Source: Bacteroidales bacterium
GTDB lineage: Bacteria; Bacteroidota; Bacteroidia; Bacteroidales; Muribaculaceae
Assembly (NCBI GenBank): GCA_004557385.1
Contig: SFEA01000009.1
Span: 1 to 62,175 of the forward strand
DNA length: 62,175 bases
Direction: 5' to 3'
Positions 33,843-42,759 of this stretch are shown here, one piece after another. Within the stretch, counting starts at the first letter, position 1. The number at the start of each line of letters is the position of its first letter. The notes below the pieces were generated by a model, which did not search any database, was not told the origin of the DNA, and saw only the letters and a program-made list of their open reading frames with translations. The translations under genes and the position numbers were made by a program.

Positions 33843-34514
33843 TCACTGGTTCAAAGCAATCAAATCATATTCGCCGTCTTTACCAAATGTCAGCAGATAG
33901 GTTCGCTTCTCTCCCTTTGAAAACACTTTAGTCACCAACGCCCCATCTCCTTTCATCGCAATATCACAACTCACCAAAGCATCATCGTCGACATCAAGCA
34001 CTGCCAATATGTCATCAACTAATCGATGTGGCTTCTTGGGCAATTGTCGCGACTCGCATTTAGGCATTCTCTCATCATCCTCCATGCCTTTCACTTTTAT
34101 GTTTGTTGATTGCACAGTTTGAGGTATTGAATCTTTGGTGTCGGTTACATGTGGGTTCTCTACATTCGAGGCTATCGTTGTTTTTTCAACATCTGCATCC
34201 ACAGCATTGTCACCACAAATCCAAACAAAACACGTCACAGCTACTGCAATTGCCGCTGCCGCCCCTACCCACCAATATCGTGCCCTGCTATTTTTATTAA
34301 CGGCACTTACTCTGGTGGAATTCTCATCGAAACCCACTCTGCTTATATTGTTTTCTGCAACAATCATTACCGCCACAGCACGCTCCTCATCGTCGGAATT
34401 ATGCTGCATAAAATACTCAACTAAGGCTCTTTCTTCAGCAATCGTAGTTTCAGCATCTAAATATCGCCCAAGTATTTCTTTTCTGATTTCCTTATTATTT
34501 AAATCGCACATCAT
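33843..34514 (-). CDS. Probable transmembrane anti-sigma factor
   Basis: A 223-residue protein starting with two ATGs (the first overlaps the sigma stop as ATGA). Residues 1-75 are helical and acidic, like anti-sigma domains that bind region 2/4 (EEERALVEYFMQH-type helices). One membrane helix follows (about 80-102, ARYWWVGAAAAIAVAVTCFV). The outer part (about 103-223) is low-complexity, then folded (LVDDILAVLDVDDDALVSCD, RTYLLTFGKDGEYDLIAL). Topology and overlap with the sigma gene point to an anti-sigma factor; sequence similarity to a named family is weak. Confidence 0.72.
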   Translation of the reverse strand: MMCDLNNKEIRKEILGRYLDAETTIAEERALVEYFMQHNSDDEERAVAVMIVAENNISRVGFDENSTRVSAVNKNSRARYWWVGAAAAIAVAVTCFVWICGDNAVDADVEKTTIASNVENPHVTDTKDSIPQTVQSTNIKVKGMEDDERMPKCESRQLPKKPHRLVDDILAVLDVDDDALVSCDIAMKGDGALVTKVFSKGEKRTYLLTFGKDGEYDLIALNQ

Positions 34515-35020
34515 TCCATTTCTTTTAGTTTATCAAACATCATTCTTCGCGCCATTGACAGTGTCGACTTTACACTTGTCTTTGGTCGACCTGTCAGCAC
34601 GGCAATCTCATCGAGCGACAACTCTTTTACAGTTCTAAGCCACATTATCTTGCGAGTGTTTTTTGGCAAAGCACCAAATAGGGCGCGCAACATATTGGCA
34701 CACTCTTGCGCTTCAACTGCGTGAGATGTATAGCCGCCATCAGCGGCAATTTCGTAGTCGGCAATTCTCACTGTAGAGTGACTCGACAACCAACGCAAGC
34801 GTGATACACACATGTTTTTTGCGATTGTCACAGCCCACGACTCAATATTTTCTATTTCATCAAGCCGTTCTCGTTCGCTCCACAACTTCAACAGCACATC
34901 TTGCACCACATCTTCCGCCTCGTTTCTTTGCTCAGACAACGATGCAAAATAAGTTAAGGACAACGATAACAATTTCATCCGCAACCCTGATGCAATATGT
35001 TCAAATTCGGCTAAAGTCAT
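34511..35020 (-). CDS. ECF-type RNA polymerase sigma factor
   Basis: A 169-residue sigma-70 family protein with only regions 2 and 4. Region 2 includes EAEDVVQDVLLKLWSERERL and ESWAVTIAKNMCVSRLRW. Region 4 includes LPKNTRKIMWLRTVKELSLD and TGRPKTSVKSTLSMARRMM. Bacteroidetes ECF factors are often tied to TonB-dependent uptake, which fits the plug-like third gene. Stop and next start overlap by four bases (ATGA). A TAGATTTG -7-like box lies on the minus strand at 35086-35093; an ECF promoter may differ. Confidence 0.9.
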   Translation of the reverse strand: MTLAEFEHIASGLRMKLLSLSLTYFASLSEQRNEAEDVVQDVLLKLWSERERLDEIENIESWAVTIAKNMCVSRLRWLSSHSTVRIADYEIAADGGYTSHAVEAQECANMLRALFGALPKNTRKIMWLRTVKELSLDEIAVLTGRPKTSVKSTLSMARRMMFDKLKEME

Positions 35021-35170
35021 TCTCTCTTTTTAATAAAAGACGGAATAATAGGCAAAAAGTAAAAATAATATCCTACAAAAATGTTCAAATCTAAGGTCCC
35101 AAATAGACACATCTCATTGCAAATATTAAGCAAATGCGCCACTTAGCAATTAATTTACAATAAAAATGCG

Positions 35171-35178
35171 TATCTTTG
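35171..35178 (+). promoter_or_regulatory. -7 promoter element of the CstA gene
   Basis: TATCTTTG, 29 bp before the start. The -33 region is poor. Confidence 0.65.
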
Positions 35179-35206
35179 CAACAATTTTAAAAAACTCTCA
35201 AATCTT

Positions 35207-36715
35207 ATGATAACATTCATTACAGCCGTACTATTGCTCATAGTCGGCTATTTGATTTATGGTGCATTCGTTGAGCGCGTATTTGGAGCCGATGCCAAAC
35301 GCCCCACTCCATGCCACACACTAAACGACGGTGTTGACTATGCCGAAATGCCCACATGGAAAGTTTATCTCATTCAGTTTCTTAACATTGCTGGCACAGG
35401 TCCCATTTTCGGTGCCATTCAAGGCATTTTGTTCGGACCTGCCGCCTATATTTGGATTGTGCTCGGATGCGTGTTTGGAGGCGCCGTTCACGACTATATG
35501 TCGGGCATGATAAGCTTGCGCAAAAACGGTGCAAGCCTGCCTGAAATAATTGGCGATGAATTGGGCTCAACAGCGCGAATTGCAATGCGCGTGCTGGCAA
35601 TCGTGCTTATGATTTTGGTTGGAGCAGCATTCACCACTGCCCCTGCCGGACTGTTAGCCAACCTGTGCCACGACAATCAGGTGTTCAGCAGCCAAATGGT
35701 GTGGCTGTTCATCATCCTTGCCTACTATTTCGGAGCAACACTGTTGCCAATCAACAAGCTCATCGGTCGCATCTATCCGATTTTCGGACTTGCACTGCTG
35801 ATTATGGCAGCAGCCTTATTCTGGGGCATCTTCACCGAACCGGGTGCAATGCCTGAAATCACCGAGGCATTCACCGACCACTCACCGGTTCACTCATTGC
35901 CATTGTTGCCAGGGCTGTGCATCACCATATCATGCGGTGCTGTCAGCGGATTCCATGCCACACAAAGCCCGATGATGGCTCGATGCCTTAACAACGAACG
36001 CCATGGACGCCCGGTGTTTTACGGCGCGATGATTACCGAAGGCATCATCGCTCTGGTGTGGGCTGCCGCCGTAATAAAGTTTGCCGACGCAATCGACATG
36101 AGCAAAATCACACTTGCCCCCGACTTTAATATCGACACCACTACCCCATACGGGCGTTTATGGGCTTTAATGACAAACGGAGGCAACACCGGAGCCAACC
36201 CTGCTATTGTGGTTAACGCCGTATGCTCGTCGTGGCTTGGCGTTGTGGGCGCTGTGCTCGTGATTCTTGGTGTGGTTGCTGCCCCTATCACAACCGGCGA
36301 CACTGCATTCCGCAGCGCTCGCCTCATAACTGCCGATTTTATGCACATCAAACAAGAAAAGATAAGCCGCCGCATAATGGTGTGCCTGCCAATATTTGCA
36401 GTTAGCCTTGTGCTGATGTTCGTCAAGTTCGACATCCTTTGGCGTTATTTGTTCTGGATTAATCAAAACCTCTCAATTTTCACCTTCCTTGCAATTGCGG
36501 TATGGCTTGCTCGACACAAAAAGAACGACCTCATTGCACTCATTCCCGCCATTTGGATGACTTGGGTATGCATCACCTACATCCTTGTTGCACGCGAAGG
36601 ATTCGGCTTGTCAACCACGATTTCAAACATTATTGGTGCTATTGCGGCTCTTAGTGTTGGCGCTATTTATCTTGTCAAACGCAAGTCGCTGCGACGTCAA
36701 AACATACAAGAATAA
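35207..36715 (+). CDS. Carbon starvation protein CstA-family peptide/pyruvate transporter
   Basis: A 502-residue polytopic membrane protein. Family segments: YGAFVERVFGADAKRPTP, QFLNIAGTGPIFGAIQGIL, and ISCGAVSGFHATQSPMMAR. CstA-like proteins import peptides or pyruvate under nutrient stress. At 502 residues it is shorter than the E. coli CstA (about 700) and of the usual Bacteroidetes length. It is alone in its unit with a strong terminator. Confidence 0.93.
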   Translation: MITFITAVLLLIVGYLIYGAFVERVFGADAKRPTPCHTLNDGVDYAEMPTWKVYLIQFLNIAGTGPIFGAIQGILFGPAAYIWIVLGCVFGGAVHDYMSGMISLRKNGASLPEIIGDELGSTARIAMRVLAIVLMILVGAAFTTAPAGLLANLCHDNQVFSSQMVWLFIILAYYFGATLLPINKLIGRIYPIFGLALLIMAAALFWGIFTEPGAMPEITEAFTDHSPVHSLPLLPGLCITISCGAVSGFHATQSPMMARCLNNERHGRPVFYGAMITEGIIALVWAAAVIKFADAIDMSKITLAPDFNIDTTTPYGRLWALMTNGGNTGANPAIVVNAVCSSWLGVVGAVLVILGVVAAPITTGDTAFRSARLITADFMHIKQEKISRRIMVCLPIFAVSLVLMFVKFDILWRYLFWINQNLSIFTFLAIAVWLARHKKNDLIALIPAIWMTWVCITYILVAREGFGLSTTISNIIGAIAALSVGAIYLVKRKSLRRQNIQE

Positions 36716-36738
36716 GCAAATTTGCATTTTTGCTATCA

Positions 36739-36777
36739 GGGCGAGTAAACATTATTGAATACTCGCCCATTTTTTTT
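36739..36777 (+). terminator. Terminator of the CstA gene
   Basis: GGGCGAGTA (36739-36747) pairs with TACTCGCCC (36760-36768), followed by A and eight T's. Confidence 0.93.
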
Positions 36778-36862
36778 ACTCCTACAAGAACAATATCTCG
36801 AAAAATTTTGTAATTTTACATACAGCTAACAACTATTGTTTAATACTAAATTAATACCCATT

Positions 36863-37027
36863 ATGGACAAATACATTTGCGACCCTTGTGGATATGTTTA
36901 CGACCCCGAAGTTGGTGACCCTGATAACGGCATCGCTCCAGGCACAGCATTCGAAGACCTGCCAGACGACTGGGTTTGCCCAATCTGCGGCGTAGGAAAA
37001 GAGGATTTCTCAAAATTCGAAGACTAA
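36863..37027 (+). CDS. Rubredoxin
   Basis: A 54-residue electron carrier with a single Fe(SCys)4 site: CDPCGYVYDPEVGDPDNGIA and WVCPICGVGKEDF, with the aromatic core (YICDPCG, FEDLPDDWVCP). The start at 36863 gives the canonical rubredoxin length; an in-frame ATG at 36836 adds only nine unconserved residues. It probably donates electrons to rubrerythrin-like or other oxygen- and peroxide-reducing enzymes. A -7-like TAATTTTA lies at 36811-36818. Confidence 0.96.
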   Translation: MDKYICDPCGYVYDPEVGDPDNGIAPGTAFEDLPDDWVCPICGVGKEDFSKFED

Positions 37028-37041
37028 TCCAAATCATCATG

Positions 37042-37084
37042 AAGGGCAATACACATCATCAACAATGCGAATTGCCCTTTTTTA
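37042..37084 (+). terminator. Terminator of the rubredoxin gene
   Basis: AAGGGCAAT (37042-37050) pairs with ATTGCCCTT (37071-37079), followed by T's. It ends 18 bp before the next ATG, so the lactonase-like gene depends on read-through or a promoter inside the loop. Confidence 0.85.
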
Positions 37085-37101
37085 ATAAAAAACTCATAGA
37101 A

Positions 37102-38184
37102 ATGAAACATAAAAAATTCCTAACTACACTGCTTGCTATGGCTCTACTATCGTCGTGTACACAAAACGACAAACTCACAATGCTTGTAGGCACCTACACC
37201 TACGACACCAGCCGAGGCATTTACTCTTTTGCTTTCGACCAAGAAACCGGCGTTACATCGGCATTAGACTCCGTGGAAGTTGAGAATCCATCATACCTTG
37301 TTATTTCCGACGACAACCGTCACGTTTATTGCGTGACCGAAAAAGGAAACGAAAGCAAAGTGAATGCTTTTGACTTTAATGCTAAACAAGGCAAACTCAC
37401 TCTAATCAACAGTCTGCCAGCCGACGCCGACCCGTGCCACATACGCTTTATCCCCGGCAATCGGCTGAGCGTTGCCAATTATTCGGGTGGAACCCTTTCG
37501 ATTTACGGCATTAACCCCGACGGAGCATTATCTGAACTTCAAAACAACATTTCGTTCGACTCTCCCATTGGTCCCGACACCATCCGCCAAAAAGGTCATC
37601 ACATTCATTTCTCAATCCTTACGCCCGACAACAACCTGCTTGTAAACGACCTCGGAGCTGACTGCATGCATGTGGTGGACCTAAACACGCAGCCCGCAAC
37701 CACTGCCAGCGTTGCCACAAAGCCGGCATACGGACCTCGCCACAGCGTTTTTTCGCCCGACGGCAAGAATCTATATCTGCTCAACGAATTGTCAGGTCAC
37801 ATTGTCGCATATCACTACGGCTCACTAACTGAAATCACCGAGTATCAGGACATTGTTGCCGATGAAACCGATGCCCGTGGCAGCGCCGACATCATCATAA
37901 GTCCCGACGGCCGCTTTCTTTACGCATCGCATCGTTTGAAAAACGACGGAATATCAGTTTTCGAAATCTCAGGCGACGGCTCGCTGAAGAAAGTGGGCTA
38001 CTGCAACACGCAGTCGCATCCGCGCAACTTCAACATCACACCAAACGGCAAATTCATGCTTGTAGCCTGCCGCGACGGCAACGTGATTCAAGTGCTCAAA
38101 CGCGATGCAGCCACCGGCTTGCTCACCGACACTCACAACGACATTATCGTGCCACGGCCAGTGTGCATTAAATTTGCAAATTAA
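37102..38184 (+). CDS. Lipoprotein of the lactonase/beta-propeller family (6-phosphogluconolactonase-like)
   Basis: A 360-residue protein from ATG 37102, with a lipoprotein signal (FLTTLLAMALLSSC, cysteine at about residue 19). The rest is a seven-bladed propeller of the Lactonase family (PF10282): MLVGTYTYDTSRGIYSF, HHIHFSILTPDNNLLVNDLG, RHSVFSPDGKNLYLLNEL and NFNITPNGKFMLVACRDGNV. Family members hydrolyse 6-phosphogluconolactone, but an exported copy may act on other sugar lactones or be non-catalytic. It is followed 22 bp later by a sialate O-acetylesterase gene. Confidence 0.85.
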   Translation: MKHKKFLTTLLAMALLSSCTQNDKLTMLVGTYTYDTSRGIYSFAFDQETGVTSALDSVEVENPSYLVISDDNRHVYCVTEKGNESKVNAFDFNAKQGKLTLINSLPADADPCHIRFIPGNRLSVANYSGGTLSIYGINPDGALSELQNNISFDSPIGPDTIRQKGHHIHFSILTPDNNLLVNDLGADCMHVVDLNTQPATTASVATKPAYGPRHSVFSPDGKNLYLLNELSGHIVAYHYGSLTEITEYQDIVADETDARGSADIIISPDGRFLYASHRLKNDGISVFEISGDGSLKKVGYCNTQSHPRNFNITPNGKFMLVACRDGNVIQVLKRDAATGLLTDTHNDIIVPRPVCIKFAN

Positions 38185-38206
38185 CACCTCAATAATAACA
38201 TATAAA

Positions 38207-39625
38207 ATGAAACGACGAATCATTCTTTCAATTGCACTGACTTTGTCATCTTGCACAATATTTGCTCAAACTCACACTCCCGTTTCAATGCCGTCGCTGT
38301 TTGCCGATGGCATGGTGCTGCAGCAACAATGCGAAGCACCAATATGGGGATATGCACAAGCTGGCACACATGTAAAAATCGTGGGAAGCTGGAATTTAAC
38401 CGACACAGTGACCGCTGCTGTTGACGATTGCGGCAGATGGAAAGCAAAAATACGCACAACAAACCACGGCGGACCTTACACGCTGCAAGTGTTCTCGACG
38501 AGCAATGCCTCCGACCGCATCACACTAAGCGACGTGATGTTGGGCGAAGTGTGGCTATGCAGCGGACAAAGCAACATGGAATGGACTCCGAACAACGGCA
38601 TTACAAACAAAGACCAAGAAATTGCCAACGCCAACTATCCGAATATACGCTATTTCAGCCTAAAAAAGCGCGGCAGTCTAACCAGACAAGACGATTGTGA
38701 AGCCCGTTGGGAAGCATGCTCGCCAAAAGTTATGGCTCAACGAAGTGCTTTAGCATACTTCTTTGGCCGCAGGCTTCATCAACAACTCGACGTGCCTATC
38801 GGGCTGATAGTGTCGGCATGGGGTGGAACACCTGCCGAAGTATGGATTCCTGAAGAAGATATTCAAACCAACCAGCAACTGCAAGGCAAACTGATGTCGG
38901 AAAAAGCGCCATGGTGGCCCATTGAACCCGGTCGTCTCTACAACAGCATGATAAACCCACTCGTGCCATATGCCATTGCCGGTGCTATATGGTATCAAGG
39001 CGAATCGAACCGCACAAATGCATCGGTCTACCATTTGCTAATGAAACAACTTATCGAAAGTTGGCGAGATGCATTCAATATCGATTTCCCGTTCTATATG
39101 GTGCAAATAGCTCCGTACAACTATAACGACGCCAAAAACAATGCCACATACGTGCGTGAAGCGCAGCAAAAAGCTTGCGAAATCGTGCCCAACACCGCTC
39201 TTGTGGTAACTAACGACGTTGGCGACGTCACCAACATACACCCTGCAAAGAAACAAGAAGTGGGCATTCGCCTTGCAAATATGGCATTAGGCCGTATCTA
39301 TCACAAATTAGACGACGGATATGAAACTTCGTTCCTCGACTCGCATTCGCTGCAAAACGGAAAACTTTCGCTCACATTCAGCCATGCCGGCGACAAACTT
39401 GTATGCTCCGACAAAGAGATTGTTGGATTACGCATAACCGATGCACAAGGCAAAGACGTAAATCCTAAGGTGCGCATCGTTGGCAACAAATTGGTCATCG
39501 ACCTGAAAAAGACAAAATTACCAGTGACTGTTTATTATTGTTTCGACGACGTCACCGTCGGCAACGTATTCAACAATTATGGTCTTCCAATTGCGCCATT
39601 CCGCCTTGAGCTATCAAACAATTAA
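38207..39625 (+). CDS. Sialate O-acetylesterase (SASA family)
   Basis: A 472-residue exported esterase from ATG 38207 with a signal peptide (IILSIALTLSSCTIFAQ). The SGNH-like core shows the nucleophile in VWLCSGQSNMEW (about residue 120), the GGTPAEVWIP oxyanion region, WYQGESN, and the His-containing NIHPAKKQEVG. SASA enzymes remove acetyl groups from sialic acids and from plant or mucin glycans so that glycosidases can act. It is probably co-transcribed with the lactonase-like lipoprotein gene. Confidence 0.92.
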   Translation: MKRRIILSIALTLSSCTIFAQTHTPVSMPSLFADGMVLQQQCEAPIWGYAQAGTHVKIVGSWNLTDTVTAAVDDCGRWKAKIRTTNHGGPYTLQVFSTSNASDRITLSDVMLGEVWLCSGQSNMEWTPNNGITNKDQEIANANYPNIRYFSLKKRGSLTRQDDCEARWEACSPKVMAQRSALAYFFGRRLHQQLDVPIGLIVSAWGGTPAEVWIPEEDIQTNQQLQGKLMSEKAPWWPIEPGRLYNSMINPLVPYAIAGAIWYQGESNRTNASVYHLLMKQLIESWRDAFNIDFPFYMVQIAPYNYNDAKNNATYVREAQQKACEIVPNTALVVTNDVGDVTNIHPAKKQEVGIRLANMALGRIYHKLDDGYETSFLDSHSLQNGKLSLTFSHAGDKLVCSDKEIVGLRITDAQGKDVNPKVRIVGNKLVIDLKKTKLPVTVYYCFDDVTVGNVFNNYGLPIAPFRLELSNN

Positions 39626-39671
39626 TGCCAAGCTATTTATGGGGCTCATTTAAAGAAAAATATATTTGAAA

Positions 39672-39710
39672 GGCAAGCCGTGTGTCAACGAATGTAACAC
39701 ACGGCTTGCC
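39672..39710. terminator. Bidirectional terminator between SASA and GH28-like genes
   Basis: A perfect 14-bp stem: GGCAAGCCGTGTGT (39672-39685), 11-base loop, ACACACGGCTTGCC (39697-39710), between convergent genes; T-rich on the minus-strand side. Confidence 0.9.
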
Positions 39711-39744
39711 TGCATTATTCATCGGTTTTCAATCGGCAACACTT

Positions 39745-40896
39745 CTACTCGCCTTTGCGCACAACCATGTTTTTGATGGAGATATTGTCCCACATGCGCA
39801 CACAATCCTGCCTGTTGAGCGGCGTTGTATTATATGTAATGTGCGTTGCCACGACATTCTCAATGGTCAAACCCGAGCAAGTGTTGTTCTCACCCATGCT
39901 ATAAACAATCGGGCTCAACAAATTATCTATTTTCACATCGTGGATATATACATTCTCGGTATGACCAGGAGCATCGCCCCAAGCACCCGGTTCAAGCACG
40001 ATGCCGTAAATCGAACTGGTGCGTTTGGCATCGCCACTTGTCCGATGAGGATAGCGCCCCGAACCACTAATGCTGCAATTGCCAATCTCCAAGTTAACGC
40101 TTGGCTCAATCATGCGTATTCCGTTGCACGACGAGTTTAGCTTGCACCCGTCGATTAGCATACCTTTCCAATAACCGCCGGCAATGGCATCGTCGCCGGT
40201 GCTGATGTCGCAATTCTTTATGGCAACATCCTCACACCCTCTGATGTGTATTCCGTCCCATCCTTGAGTGATATTCATCGATGTGAAGCAGCAATGCTTC
40301 AATTCATATCCCAACACCGCATAATTCGATGCGCAAGTGATGTTCACGCCATCCACCACAACATTGCTACATTCTGCCAACAATATTGTATGCGGACCAC
40401 GCATATTCTCCTCGCCAAGCGAATCGCTCACATGGCTGCCATTAATCAAGCCCTTGCCTGTGATGCGAACATTTTGGAGCCCCACGCCAAGAATCAGCGC
40501 CTTGGTCCAACGCTCATCCGATGCCATATTGCTGTTTCGCGTGCCCTCTCCTGTGTCGTATCGCGACATGTCGCGCGTAGGCTTATAGCTGCTGTAAGCA
40601 TCAATGTCGTCAACGCCTATCAGTTCAGCGCCTTCTTCAATCTCCAAAGTGATATTGCTTTTCAGCACTATTGTTCCAGTGAGATACTTTCCCGCCGGAA
40701 TCACCACTTTAGCACCGTTTTCTGCTTTCTCTATGGCTTTGTTAATTGCCTTAGTGGCAACCTTCTTTCCATCGCCTTTTGCTCCAAATTTGGTTATATT
40801 CACCTCCGTTTCGGCATTAGCTGGCTGAGCATCTCTCGCCGAACAACATGCAGCACTCAGAATGACAGCAGCAATCAATAGCATCACCTTTTTCAT
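39745..40896 (-). CDS. Exported right-handed beta-helix protein, GH28 (polygalacturonase)-like
   Basis: A 383-residue protein from ATG 40896 (40902 possible), with a signal peptide (KKVMLLIAAVILSAACCSA). Residues about 30-60 have the pectate-lyase-3 start (EVNITKFGAKGDGKKVATKA) and the rest is a repeating beta-helix (GWDGIHIRGCEDVAIKNCDI, STGDDAIAGGYWKG). The double Asp in TGDDAI fits the GH28 active-site NxD/DD region. The classical GHG and RxK segments are not clear, so the substrate may differ from pectin. It lies 23 bp behind the RluA gene. Confidence 0.8.
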   Translation of the reverse strand: MKKVMLLIAAVILSAACCSARDAQPANAETEVNITKFGAKGDGKKVATKAINKAIEKAENGAKVVIPAGKYLTGTIVLKSNITLEIEEGAELIGVDDIDAYSSYKPTRDMSRYDTGEGTRNSNMASDERWTKALILGVGLQNVRITGKGLINGSHVSDSLGEENMRGPHTILLAECSNVVVDGVNITCASNYAVLGYELKHCCFTSMNITQGWDGIHIRGCEDVAIKNCDISTGDDAIAGGYWKGMLIDGCKLNSSCNGIRMIEPSVNLEIGNCSISGSGRYPHRTSGDAKRTSSIYGIVLEPGAWGDAPGHTENVYIHDVKIDNLLSPIVYSMGENNTCSGLTIENVVATHITYNTTPLNRQDCVRMWDNISIKNMVVRKGE

Positions 40897-40919
40897 ATAC
40901 ATTAGTTCTTTTATTGTTG

Positions 40920-41852
40920 TCACTTAAAAAAGCCCAGGAAATAACTCGGGAACGGCGTCTCGAATCGCATCTCCTCGTGAGTGCGCGGATGATAGAACGC
41001 CAACCTGAAAGCATGCAAACACATGCGAATGGCTCCGTTCATCTGTGCGCCATACTTAAAGTCGCCAACAATCGGATGGTGGATAACCGACATATGAACC
41101 CTGATTTGATTTTTTCGTCCGGTGTGAAGATGCAGTTCAATCAGCGACAAGCCATCTTTTTTCTGAAGCAAACGCCAATCGGTCCACGACCATTTCCCAC
41201 CGTTATTAGTTCGGCTGCTGAAAATTTTCATGCTTTCAGTGTCCTTGAGCCAACTCTTTATGTGTCCTTCGTCCTGCTCCATTTCACCCTCAACAACAGC
41301 CACATAGCGACGGTCAATTATAGTTTTGCGCCAATCAGCCGTGAGCAGTTGTTGCACCTCCACGCTCTTGGCATACATCATCAGCCCCGTGGTGCGTGCA
41401 TCCAGCCTATGCACCACATGTGCATTGCAACGCTGCCGTGTGTCAACAAAGTACATATCAAGCAAATCCTTCATGTTCAGGCTATTATGCCCAACACCCA
41501 CCGACAACACTTCGTCGGCTTTGTCCACCACTATCAAGTCGTCGTCTTCATAGACGATATCGAAATATGGCGTATAATCGAAACTTCGGCTTTGTCCACC
41601 AGGATGCTTGCTTATTTCAACAATCATATCCGGCTTCACCTGAAAATCGAAATGTGTCTCAACTTTATGCTCAACAAGCACGCCACCATTTGTCAAAATC
41701 GATTTAGCTTTTGTGCGGCTTATGCCCGACAACTTCTTCATCACAAAGTCGAGCAGCCCCATTTCCTCTTTGGCAATGAATTGAGTATATTTTGTGTCCA
41801 CCCTTTTCACTCCGCTTAAGGTGATTTTTTTTGTATGACGCATATCCATCAT
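40920..41852 (-). CDS. RluA-family RNA pseudouridine synthase
   Basis: A 310-residue protein with an N-terminal S4 domain (about residues 30-95, LDFVMKKLSGISRTKAKSIL, then NGGVLV) and the catalytic domain. The catalytic aspartate is in VVHRLDARTTGLMM (about residue 150). HTGRKNQIRVHMSVIHHPIV is the usual second motif. It converts uridines in rRNA or tRNA to pseudouridine. RluA, RluC and RluD types cannot be told apart here. Confidence 0.93.
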   Translation of the reverse strand: MMDMRHTKKITLSGVKRVDTKYTQFIAKEEMGLLDFVMKKLSGISRTKAKSILTNGGVLVEHKVETHFDFQVKPDMIVEISKHPGGQSRSFDYTPYFDIVYEDDDLIVVDKADEVLSVGVGHNSLNMKDLLDMYFVDTRQRCNAHVVHRLDARTTGLMMYAKSVEVQQLLTADWRKTIIDRRYVAVVEGEMEQDEGHIKSWLKDTESMKIFSSRTNNGGKWSWTDWRLLQKKDGLSLIELHLHTGRKNQIRVHMSVIHHPIVGDFKYGAQMNGAIRMCLHAFRLAFYHPRTHEEMRFETPFPSYFLGFFK

Positions 41853-41924
41853 TTTTCACAAATAAATAATTTGTGTGAAGTTACTCATTAATATTCTCTC
41901 TTACAAATTTGTCACAAAAAAAAT

Positions 41925-41950
41925 GGCAACCTCACCAAATGGAGGTCGCC
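41925..41950 (-). terminator. Terminator of the PorT-like gene
   Basis: GGCAACCTC pairs with GAGGTCGCC with one mismatch; on the minus strand eight T's follow. Confidence 0.8.
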
Positions 41951-41996
41951 AATCAATAAATATTTTGTCAAAAAAAGACGGTTGTGAATGACTATT

Positions 41997-42623
41997 TTAA
42001 AGCTTCAAACCAACCGACAACTGAATCACGCCATTGCGGGCATCAACCGGCAACTCCACTCCCAGTACATTGCTCTTATATGCCTTGGTTACACTCATGG
42101 TGTAACGTCCTTGAACAAATAAGAAACGATTGATGTTGTATGTTGCACCAATGCCAAGAGCAAAGTCAAACTTTTTTGTGTTATCGCCATTATCAAAGTC
42201 CGATTCCTCAAAATTAGGCACATCAACTTTTGTCTTTGATGTAACATTAAAACCAAATTGAGGACCGAAATCAAGCGACAATTTGCCGAGCAAATTCGCC
42301 TTCAACATGATGGGGATATTAACATAATTGGTTTGCCATTTAACAGTAGCTTTAGGGTTCACAATATCACCAACTTGATAGTCGCCTACGCTTTGTTTGC
42401 CACCTTGTGTCGAAAAAATCACTTCCGGAGCAATCGACAGCGGACCAAACAAGCCCAACTCTACAAAACCACCGACATGATAATTAACAGCCATATCGTG
42501 CGGGCTATTGTTTCCAACAAAGTTACTCATGTTCAAACCGGCTTTTGCGCCGAAATGAATCTGGGCTTGCGCAGCACCACACATGGCACATAGCACAAAC
42601 ATCACAATTGCTAATTTCTTCAT
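41997..42623 (-). CDS. PorT-like outer-membrane beta-barrel protein
   Basis: A 208-residue protein with a signal peptide (KLAIVMFVLCAMCGAAQAQ). FGAKAGLNMSNFVGNNSPHD, SIAPEVIFSTQGGKQSVGDY, WQTNYVNIPIMLKANLLGKL and FDFALGIGATYNINRFLFVQ follow the porin-family (PorT, outer_membrane_beta-barrel_2) pattern. It ends in a hydrophobic strand. PorT was named for a gingipain secretion defect, but most family members have unknown roles. Confidence 0.88.
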   Translation of the reverse strand: MKKLAIVMFVLCAMCGAAQAQIHFGAKAGLNMSNFVGNNSPHDMAVNYHVGGFVELGLFGPLSIAPEVIFSTQGGKQSVGDYQVGDIVNPKATVKWQTNYVNIPIMLKANLLGKLSLDFGPQFGFNVTSKTKVDVPNFEESDFDNGDNTKKFDFALGIGATYNINRFLFVQGRYTMSVTKAYKSNVLGVELPVDARNGVIQLSVGLKL

Positions 42624-42672
42624 AAAGCAAATTAATTTTTTAGTTAAACTTACGGTGTTTGTTATAAAAAAA

Positions 42673-42729
42673 CGATATCTGTCATTCTCATTGCCACTGA
42701 AATGAGCTTATGAAAAACAACAGATATCG
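42673..42729 (-). terminator. Terminator of the OmpH gene
   Basis: CGATATCTGT (42673-42682) pairs with ACAGATATCG (42720-42729) with an inner CTCATT/AATGAG stem. On the minus strand seven T's follow. Confidence 0.85.
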
Positions 42730-42759
42730 AAACTAAACTATTATATTTTATAGTTCTAT

